Shown piece by piece: positions 58,472 to 64,000 of a stretch of DNA of 64,000 bases. Under the pieces are notes generated by a model, which worked only from the letters and a program-made list of their open reading frames with translations, searched no databases and was not told the DNA's origin. Position numbers and translations under genes: made by a program. How positions within the stretch are numbered: the first letter of the stretch is position 1; every line of letters begins with the position of its first letter. Source of the DNA: CAZNKU01 sp045654805 (GTDB taxonomy: Bacteria > Bacillota > Clostridia > Monoglobales > Firm-18); contig JAZOOD010000057.1 of the NCBI GenBank assembly GCA_045654805.1, forward strand, positions 11,291 through 75,290, written 5' to 3'.

Positions 58472-59738
58472 GGCTATTTCTCTCCTTATCAATAGATTCT
58501 AAAATAAGTTGTTTATATTCTTCCTGATAGTTTTCATATTGTGTTATATCTATATCAAACTCTGTAACATCCTTAACCGTATCATAACTCAGATTGATAT
58601 GTGATGCGGCTCTTTTGGCAAACACAAGACTTTCTAAAAGTGAGTTGCTTGCAAGTCTGTTTCTGCCGTGAACACCGTTACAAGCTGTTTCACCGATGGC
58701 ATAGAGTCTGTCCATACTTGTTTTGCTGAACCCATCAACATCAATACCACCCATAAAGTAGTGCTGTGAAGGAACTACCGGAATTGGCTCTTTGGTTACA
58801 TCATAGCCTTCCTCTAAACAATGCTGATATATGTTCGGAAAATGTGTTTTGATTTCATCTTCAGGAATCGGTGCAAGTGATAACCAAACGTGTTCCGTTC
58901 CTTCTTTTTTCATTTCTTCAAATATAGCTTTTGATACAACATCACGAGGCTGTAGTTCATTTGTAAATCTCTCACCCTTGGAGTTGAGAAGTATTGCACC
59001 TTCACCACGAACAGATTCGGATATAAGGAACTCTCTGCCGTCCTTCTTTGTATAAAGTGTAGTTGGATGAATCTGTATGTAATCCATGTGCTTAAGCTTT
59101 ACATCGTATTTTATCGCAAGAGCAAGTGCATCACCCGTAAGGTGTCTGTAATTTGTTGAATGTTCAAACAAACCTCCGATACCGCCTGTTGCAAGAACTG
59201 TGTAATTGGCATTGATAGCCTGATAGTTTCCGTTTTCGTCATGCCCGATTATACCATAACACTTATTATCATCACAAATCAAGTCAACCATTGTAAAGTT
59301 TTCAATAAGTGTGATGTTTTTGCGGCTTCTTGCAGTTTCGAGAAGATGAGATGTAATCTCTTTTCCGGTTTCATCCTCGTGAAAAAGAATTCTCGGAGCA
59401 GAATGTGCACCTTCTCTTGTGTAAGTAAAGGCTTCGCCGTCTTTTTCAAACTGCACTCCGAAGGAAACAAGGTCTTCTATAACACCCTGAGAAGAACGAA
59501 TCATTATATCTACCGATTCGGGATTATTCTCATAATGTCCTGCTTTCATTGTATCTTCATAAAAAGCCTTATAATCTTCTTCATCTCTTAAAACACAGAT
59601 TCCGCCTTGTGCAAGATATGAGTCGCTTCTTCTTGCTTTGTTTTTTGTAACGATTAAAATATTTCTGTTTTCCGGGAAGTTAAGTGCACAATAAAGACCT
59701 GCAACACCGCATCCCACAATCAATATATCTGTATTCAT
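58464..59738 (-). CDS. nadB: L-aspartate oxidase (short form)
   Basis: Flavoprotein that makes iminoaspartate. ATG at 59738 lies 1 base after the nadA stop codon (424 residues). The FAD loop 'ILIVGCGVAGLYCALNF' (5-21), 'DSYLAQGGICVL' near 38, 'TREGAHSAPRILFHEDETG' near 100, 'GIDVDGFSKTSMDRLYAIGE' near 325 and 'GRNRLASNSLLESLVFAKRA' near 357 are present. The C-terminal helical domain of ~530-residue enzymes is largely absent, as in many anaerobes, where fumarate is likely the electron acceptor. Confidence 0.95.
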   Translation of the reverse strand: MNTDILIVGCGVAGLYCALNFPENRNILIVTKNKARRSDSYLAQGGICVLRDEEDYKAFYEDTMKAGHYENNPESVDIMIRSSQGVIEDLVSFGVQFEKDGEAFTYTREGAHSAPRILFHEDETGKEITSHLLETARSRKNITLIENFTMVDLICDDNKCYGIIGHDENGNYQAINANYTVLATGGIGGLFEHSTNYRHLTGDALALAIKYDVKLKHMDYIQIHPTTLYTKKDGREFLISESVRGEGAILLNSKGERFTNELQPRDVVSKAIFEEMKKEGTEHVWLSLAPIPEDEIKTHFPNIYQHCLEEGYDVTKEPIPVVPSQHYFMGGIDVDGFSKTSMDRLYAIGETACNGVHGRNRLASNSLLESLVFAKRAASHINLSYDTVKDVTEFDIDITQYENYQEEYKQLILESIDKERNSHE

Positions 59739-59739
59739 C

Positions 59740-60639
59740 TTATTTCGCACACTCCAACATTCTATCAAGAGGCACGAGTGCACTCTTTCGGGTTTCTTCG
59801 TCTATTGTTACTTCGTTTATTTCTTCTTTTAATACCTTTAAGATGTTCTCAAGTGTATTGAGCTTCATATCCTTACAACAAAGCATAGGTTCTACAAATA
59901 TAAACTCTTTGTCAGGGTTATCAATTACGAGCTTGTATTCAACACCTTGTTCGGTGCAGATGATGAACTGTTTGCAATCACTTTGTTTTGCAAAACTAAT
60001 TATATCTGCCGTGCTTCCTATGTAATCAGACATATCAAGGATTTCCTGCTCACATTCAGGGTGAGTCAGAACAAGTGCATTTGGATATTGTTCTTTTACA
60101 CTATTTAATTGTTTCATACTTATAGCTGCATGGATTGGACAGAAGCCGTCATTCAATATTATATTCTTTTCGGGAACCTGCTCTTTGACAAAGCTGCCAA
60201 GGTTCTTATCGGGAATAAAGAATATATTTTTATTCGGCAATGACTTAACAATCTTTATTGCATTTGACGATGTTACACACACATCGCTCAAGCATTTAAG
60301 CTTTGCAGTTGAATTGATATAGCATACTACTGCCAAGTCATCGTACTTTGCTCTCATTTCTTCTATTTTGCCTTCGGCAACCATATGAGCCATAGGACAG
60401 TCCGCAGATAAATCAGGCATCAGAACCTTTTTATCAGGATTTAATATCTTTGCACTCTCTCCCATAAAGGATACACCGCAAAAAACTATTATATCTGCCG
60501 TACTCTGCTTTGCTATTTTTGCAAGATAAAAAGAATCACCCACGAAATCTGCTACTTCCTGAGCTTCATTGGGTGCATAATAGTGTGCAAGTATTACGGC
60601 GTTTTTGTCCGTCTTTAGCTTTTGTATTTCCGTTTTCAT
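59740..60639 (-). CDS. nadA: Quinolinate synthase
   Basis: 4Fe-4S enzyme that condenses iminoaspartate with DHAP. The 299 residues have 'ILAHYYAPNEAQEVADFVGDS' near 16 (in part), 'FCGVSFMGESAKILNP' near 53, 'CYINSTAKLKCLSDVCVTSSN' near 107 (in part), 'LTHPECEQEI' near 192 and 'FIICTEQGVEYKL' near 228, which supply three candidate cluster Cys. It is the first gene of the nad operon. Confidence 0.97.
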   Translation of the reverse strand: MKTEIQKLKTDKNAVILAHYYAPNEAQEVADFVGDSFYLAKIAKQSTADIIVFCGVSFMGESAKILNPDKKVLMPDLSADCPMAHMVAEGKIEEMRAKYDDLAVVCYINSTAKLKCLSDVCVTSSNAIKIVKSLPNKNIFFIPDKNLGSFVKEQVPEKNIILNDGFCPIHAAISMKQLNSVKEQYPNALVLTHPECEQEILDMSDYIGSTADIISFAKQSDCKQFIICTEQGVEYKLVIDNPDKEFIFVEPMLCCKDMKLNTLENILKVLKEEINEVTIDEETRKSALVPLDRMLECAK

Positions 60640-60680
60640 TTTTTTGAATCACCTCATCGTTGCATACATCATACTCTAAT

Positions 60681-60709
60681 ATCTTAACACATAACTTTAC
60701 ATCTGTCAA
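60681..60709 (-). promoter_or_regulatory. Promoter of the nad operon
   Basis: TTGACA (60709-60704) and TAAGAT (60686-60681), 17-base spacer, 40 bases before nadA. Confidence 0.8.
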
Positions 60710-60722
60710 GTTTATCTGTAAA
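60696..60722. promoter_or_regulatory. Candidate NiaR operator over the nadA promoter
   Basis: TTTACA (60696-60701) and TGTAAA (60717-60722) form an inverted repeat spanning the -35 box, with internal repeats of ACAGAT. NiaR sites of Firmicutes contain similar TNTACA/TGTNNA half-sites. The niaR gene is in the same operon. Confidence 0.55.
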
Positions 60723-60741
60723 CTTTTAGAAGTTTGCATAA

Positions 60742-60780
60742 GAAAAAGAGCCGATGCATGACGATGCTTCAGCTCTTTTG
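60742..60780 (-). terminator. Terminator after the HD-domain gene
   Basis: On the minus strand AAAGAGC-GA-GCAT pairs with ATGC-TC-GCTCTTT around CGTC, followed by TTCTT. Confidence 0.85.
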
Positions 60781-60788
60781 CAATATAC

Positions 60789-61382
60789 CTATTCGTCTAT
60801 GAGATTTCCTTTTTTAACATTGTTATCAATCAGGTCCTCGGTGTACCTCCAGATTTCTTCTGAACCGGGCTTTGATGTTTTCTGACGGTTTACAACCTGA
60901 GACTTTTTGATCTTATGTACCTTCCAATCCTCTCCGTTATTTGAGTCATTGAGTAATATTGGCTGGAAGTTATCCATAACACGGGCGAATTTTGCTTCAG
61001 GTGTCTGTCCTTCTTCAAATTCTTCAAACAAGGCTTTAAGCTCATCTCTCTGCTCATCAGGAAGAAGTCCATAGATTCGGTTTGCCGCTTTTTCCTCACG
61101 TTCTTTTTGCGTTTCAAGATTAGCTTTATCGTAGGCATATGTATCTCCGGCATCAATTTCGACTATATCGTGAATAAGAGCCATCATCATTGCCTTTGCT
61201 ACATCAAATCCTTCGTTGGCATATTCCTTTAAAAGATAAATCATAATTGCCATGTGCCAAGCGTGTTCTGCATCGTTCTCTTGTCTTTTATATTCTGTCA
61301 GATGTGTCTGACGGTATATTTCTTTCTCTTTATCTATTTCCAGTATGAAGTTTAGTTGTTTTTGAAATCTTTCTATATCCAT
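60789..61382 (-). CDS. HD-domain phosphohydrolase (YfbR/5'-nucleotidase-like)
   Basis: The 197 residues fit the HD superfamily: His in 'ENDAEHAWHMAIMIYLLKEYA' near 35 (in part), the HD pair in 'MALIHDIVEIDAGDTYAYD' near 70, and the distal Asp in 'FARVMDNFQPILLND' near 133. This arrangement is typical of small bacterial dNMP phosphatases (YfbR group). ATG at 61382 is preferred; the GTG 9 bases upstream lacks a spaced RBS. The gene is single, between the nad operon and the SLH protein. Confidence 0.88.
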   Translation of the reverse strand: MDIERFQKQLNFILEIDKEKEIYRQTHLTEYKRQENDAEHAWHMAIMIYLLKEYANEGFDVAKAMMMALIHDIVEIDAGDTYAYDKANLETQKEREEKAANRIYGLLPDEQRDELKALFEEFEEGQTPEAKFARVMDNFQPILLNDSNNGEDWKVHKIKKSQVVNRQKTSKPGSEEIWRYTEDLIDNNVKKGNLIDE

Positions 61383-61793
61383 AAGTTTCACTCACTTTCA
61401 CTATTCGGAAGTTTACATTCAATATTCTACCACAAAACGATGTTTTTTTCAATATTTCTGCTTATTTTCGGCGGTTTGATGATGATTTTTTCATTATGGC
61501 ATTAACGTCTCGCTTGTATATCTTCGCATCAAGTATAAAACTCATCATTTTTAGTTTTTGATAAGTATTCTCATTAAACAGATTAAATTCGTTATATTTA
61601 ACTCAAATAACATAAAAAGAACTAACTGACCTTAAAATCAGTTAGCTCTTAATTTTTAGTATTTAATGTCGCCAAATCGATGTCATTTTTATTTAAGAAT
61701 GTCTAAAAGCAGCGTAGTTAGGCGGTTTTCAGTATCCAACTCCTTATTCACACTCACTTTTTCGGAGTGATAGGCTATTTCTATATTCGTATA
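61383..61793. other. Intergenic stretch before the HD-domain gene
   Basis: About 410 bases without a convincing gene. It holds the terminator listed at 61612 and a small CACT...AGTG hairpin near 61757. The HD-gene promoter should lie in 61390-61470 but no strong pair of boxes is seen. Confidence 0.5.
61612..61650 (-). terminator. Terminator downstream of the SLH surface protein
   Basis: GAGCTAACTGA pairs with TCAGTTAGTTC around TTTTAAGG (minus strand), followed by TTTTTATG. It is about 145 bases after the stop codon. Confidence 0.8.
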
Positions 61794-63617
61794 TTATTTC
61801 GCCTTTGCAATAACAATTCCACCTTCACCAACTGCGGAAGTGATTTCATACAAACGCCTGAACACATTGTCTTTATCTCCGTTTTTCACGAAAGCCATAT
61901 TTGCACTAATAACTCCGTCACCGTATTTAGAGAATGAAACAATCGCTGAATAATCACCTTCGTACTGCACGAACAATGCAAAATCATCTTTGAAATCTTT
62001 CGGCATAATATATCCTCTGCTATTAGTAAGGATAGTGAGAGCTGCAAGATTTTCTGCACCGTAAGAAGCATTTATCAAACTTGCAAGTGTTGAGAAATTA
62101 TATCTCTTGTTGAGCTTTTCCATCTTTTCAAAATCTATGTTTTCCGCATCTTCACCTGCTAAAGCTTTAATGTTAGCAACCATCTGATCCTTATCGGCAT
62201 AGAGATAGAATACATCTGTCGGCTTGTTGAAATCAACGGCGCCGAGAGCTAAAAGTTTATTTGTCATTTCATCATTAGTAGTGTATAAGCTTATAAAATC
62301 TCTATCTGCAGCAAGTTCGCCGGATTCAGTAATAAGCTTAATTGCTTCATCAACATAGAACTTGTCAACTTTGGTTGTATTCTTCGTAACTTTAGCATAG
62401 AAGTTATTATAATCTTCGTCCTCGATTACAGTAGTATTGCCACCAACGATTATAGAGGTGGGGCCGTCTGCACCGCCGATAATTCCTATGCTTGAGTTGT
62501 CAATTTCTCCTGCAGCTTCAGCTCTTTCATATACTCTAACAAGAGTTGCGATTGCCTGTTCTGTTGTATATGTTTCTTTAGGAGCAAACTTGTTATTGCC
62601 GATACCATTCATAAATCCTAAGTTGCTGATAGTCTGAATAGAATCAGATGCCCATTCGGAAATCTCATTTATATCGTCATACTCAAACCACATTTCTGTT
62701 GCTGCCATAGGTACAATTTTATTAACCATACGGATAATGATTGTTGCGGCTTCCTCACGGGTAAGATAATCATTTGGGGCAAATTCTGTTGCGGTTTTGC
62801 CATTGATAATACCCAAACTGTTTAATTTCAAAACCTTTTCGTTTTTAGTATCGGTAAAGCTATCAGGGATGAAATATTCAATGTCTGGACTAACCAAAAC
62901 CACAAGATTATAAATCATTTCACAAAACTCTTCACGAGTAATGTTGTTGTGATAGTAATATGGTTGTGTCTTATAAGTAATACCTACTGAATTTGCAATA
63001 TCAATACTTTCTTTTGCCCAATCACTCGGAGCCGGAACTGTGATAGCTGAAGTTGTGTCATTAGTTTCAGATATTGCAGTATCGACAGATGTTGTTTCTT
63101 CATCATCAACAACAAAGTGCTTGTCTATCTCATACTTTTCTTTGAGCTTTTCAACTGTTGAATCAGCAATCAGTTGTTCAATAGCTTTGTTGACTTCTTG
63201 GTAAACGCTTGGCGTATCTTTTAATCCTTCAGGGAAAACGATAGCATAGTTTTCATATTCTCCGGTAGAAAGATACGGTGTTGTAAAGTCAACAACTTTT
63301 TCTCTTTCTTCGGTAACTGTTATTGCAGAGATAGCACAATTAACCTCACCATTTACAACTGCCGGAATAAGCTTGTCAAAAGACATATTAACGAACTCTA
63401 TATCAAAACCTATTCTTTCGCCGATATAATTCATCAGGTCAATGTCAAAGCCTTTAAGTTCTTCGCCCTCGTAGTATTCAAATGGTGGAAATTCGGCATT
63501 TATACCAACTGTGAGTTTTGCTTTCTGCATCGGTCCGTCAACACCATCTGCAAAAGCTACTGTTCCCATTGAAAGGAGCATAGTGATTGATAAGATAATG
63601 GATAATAATTTTTTCAT
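61794..63617 (-). CDS. Surface protein: shortened solute-binding domain plus SLH repeats
   Basis: ATG at 63617 follows AAGGAGGT (607 residues). The signal peptide is ~1-25. Residues ~33-165 resemble the amino-acid-binding SBP_bac_3 family ('VGINAEFPPFEYYEGEELKG', 'DFTTPYLSTGEYENYAIVFP'), but most of lobe II is missing between 'YLSTG' and 'NYAIVFP'. Residues ~195-370 carry three SLH-type repeats ('EFCEMIYNLV', 'LTREEAATIIIRM', 'YTTEQAIATLVRVYE'), which would tether it to cell-wall polymer. A short 'IGIIGGADGPTSIIVGG' segment follows near 382-398. The C-terminal ~200 residues have no recognised domain. It forms an operon with the upstream partial gene. Confidence 0.82.
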   Translation of the reverse strand: MKKLLSIILSITMLLSMGTVAFADGVDGPMQKAKLTVGINAEFPPFEYYEGEELKGFDIDLMNYIGERIGFDIEFVNMSFDKLIPAVVNGEVNCAISAITVTEEREKVVDFTTPYLSTGEYENYAIVFPEGLKDTPSVYQEVNKAIEQLIADSTVEKLKEKYEIDKHFVVDDEETTSVDTAISETNDTTSAITVPAPSDWAKESIDIANSVGITYKTQPYYYHNNITREEFCEMIYNLVVLVSPDIEYFIPDSFTDTKNEKVLKLNSLGIINGKTATEFAPNDYLTREEAATIIIRMVNKIVPMAATEMWFEYDDINEISEWASDSIQTISNLGFMNGIGNNKFAPKETYTTEQAIATLVRVYERAEAAGEIDNSSIGIIGGADGPTSIIVGGNTTVIEDEDYNNFYAKVTKNTTKVDKFYVDEAIKLITESGELAADRDFISLYTTNDEMTNKLLALGAVDFNKPTDVFYLYADKDQMVANIKALAGEDAENIDFEKMEKLNKRYNFSTLASLINASYGAENLAALTILTNSRGYIMPKDFKDDFALFVQYEGDYSAIVSFSKYGDGVISANMAFVKNGDKDNVFRRLYEITSAVGEGGIVIAKAK

Positions 63618-63630
63618 TGCGTGTACCTCC

Positions 63631-64000
63631 TTATTCTGCAAGAGTGAATGTTCCTGCTATGCTTGTTAATTCGTTTTGTAAATGTTCGCTTGTATTCTTC
63701 GGGAACTCCCAAGAAACGATATAAATTGTTTCGCCTGAAATGTGGATATTAAACCACAATGTATCTCCGTCAAGCTCTTGTCCGCAAAGAGATTGTCCCA
63801 ATAAGTCCTCGAAGATATAGTCATCATAGTCTTTTAGGAATTTAGTTCTTGCAGATATTTCATCAGAGTTTTTGTATGTTGTTACTTTGATTTCAACATC
63901 ATCTTTTTTAGTGTAATCCCATTTTTCTTCTAAAGCACCGTCATCATAGTCCTTTTCGTAACGATAGTTTTTAGTGGGAACTGTAATAGAATAACCTTCG
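63631..64000 (-). CDS. Hypothetical protein, partial (N-terminus beyond right edge)
   Basis: The last ~122 residues are visible, ending 'ELTSIAGTFTLAE'. The segment has a 'YSITVPTKNYRYEKDYDDG' start, an acidic middle and 'LWFNIHISGETIYIVSWEFP' near the end, a beta-rich pattern. It ends 13 bases before the SLH protein, whose RBS abuts its stop codon, so the two are co-transcribed. The family is not recognised; a secreted or lipoprotein partner of the SLH protein is possible. Confidence 0.7.
   Translation of the reverse strand, partial: EGYSITVPTKNYRYEKDYDDGALEEKWDYTKKDDVEIKVTTYKNSDEISARTKFLKDYDDYIFEDLLGQSLCGQELDGDTLWFNIHISGETIYIVSWEFPKNTSEHLQNELTSIAGTFTLAE

Noticed and set aside
62424..62475. 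Sodium-translocating decarboxylase beta subunit
   Set aside because: Only a ~15-residue loop matches; the protein is secreted and carries SLH repeats, with none of the membrane helices of that family.
1..64000. CRISPR array, rRNA operon or insertion-sequence transposase
   Set aside because: No regularly spaced direct repeats, no rRNA sequence and no transposase-like frame were seen on either strand.

Overview
The window reads as a chromosomal segment of an AT-rich, spore-forming, anaerobic Firmicute, most likely class Clostridia. The evidence is AG-rich ribosome binding sites, AT-rich third codon positions, spoIVA, an HrcA/CIRCE-controlled heat-shock operon, a V-type (Na+-type) ATPase, a CytX/ThiW thiamine-precursor salvage set, a Pst/Pho phosphate locus and clostridial variants of the purine enzymes. 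Species cannot be named from the sequence alone. Most starts given here were moved from the longest open frame to the codon with a well spaced Shine-Dalgarno sequence. Layout: 1-3.3 kb, minus strand, promoter-proximal end of a V-ATPase operon (G/H, I, K, partial E). 3.3-15.2 kb, minus strand, a nine-gene purine operon purE-purF-purM-purN-purO-AICAR formyltransferase-glyA-purD-purL, led by a ZTP (pfl) riboswitch with terminator and a strong promoter. 15.4-16.9 kb, spoIVA. 16.9-21.9 kb, plus strand, an unusual operon: a Leu-rich leader peptide with an attenuator, a 2-isopropylmalate-synthase-like protein that has lost catalytic residues, a TIM-barrel/acyl-CoA-synthetase fusion and an amidohydrolase. 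21.9-27.6 kb, minus strand, hrcA-grpE-dnaK-dnaJ-prmA behind CIRCE. 27.8-30.2 kb, a secreted stalk-domain protein, sfsA and cysK. 30.2-34.8 kb, minus strand, thiamine salvage: cytX behind a canonical TPP riboswitch, then thiW-thiM-thiE-thiD behind a divergent TPP-like RNA. 34.8-35.4 kb, trxA with a small ferredoxin-thioredoxin-reductase-like protein. 35.4-38.5 kb, a tRNA-Trp gene next to a broken copy, a lone tyrosine integrase, a secreted repeat protein and a truncated sigma factor: an integration islet. 38.5-45.3 kb, minus strand, de novo thiamine operon thiS-F-G-H-E-HAD-D-C behind two tandem TPP riboswitches. 45.5-53.1 kb, minus strand, pstSCAB-phoU-phoB-phoR, a HAD phosphatase and a tiny membrane protein. 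53.1-57.0 kb, a Crp/Fnr regulator, an Fe-S protein, an ECF S-component, a UPF0340 protein and a degenerate MocR regulator. 57.1-60.7 kb, minus strand, NAD operon nadA-nadB-nadC-niaR. 60.8-64 kb, an HD-domain protein and a surface protein joining a shortened solute-binding domain to SLH repeats, preceded by a partial gene. Together the genes cover cofactor and nucleotide supply (purine, thiamine, NAD, one-carbon via GlyA), phosphate uptake and stress response. Much of the control is by RNA: one ZTP riboswitch, three canonical TPP riboswitches, one TPP-like RNA and one ribosome-mediated attenuator. The strongest candidates for something undescribed are the Leu-attenuated operon at 16.9-21.9 kb, the TPP-like RNA before thiW, and the Crp/Fnr-Fe-S protein pair sharing a palindromic operator.
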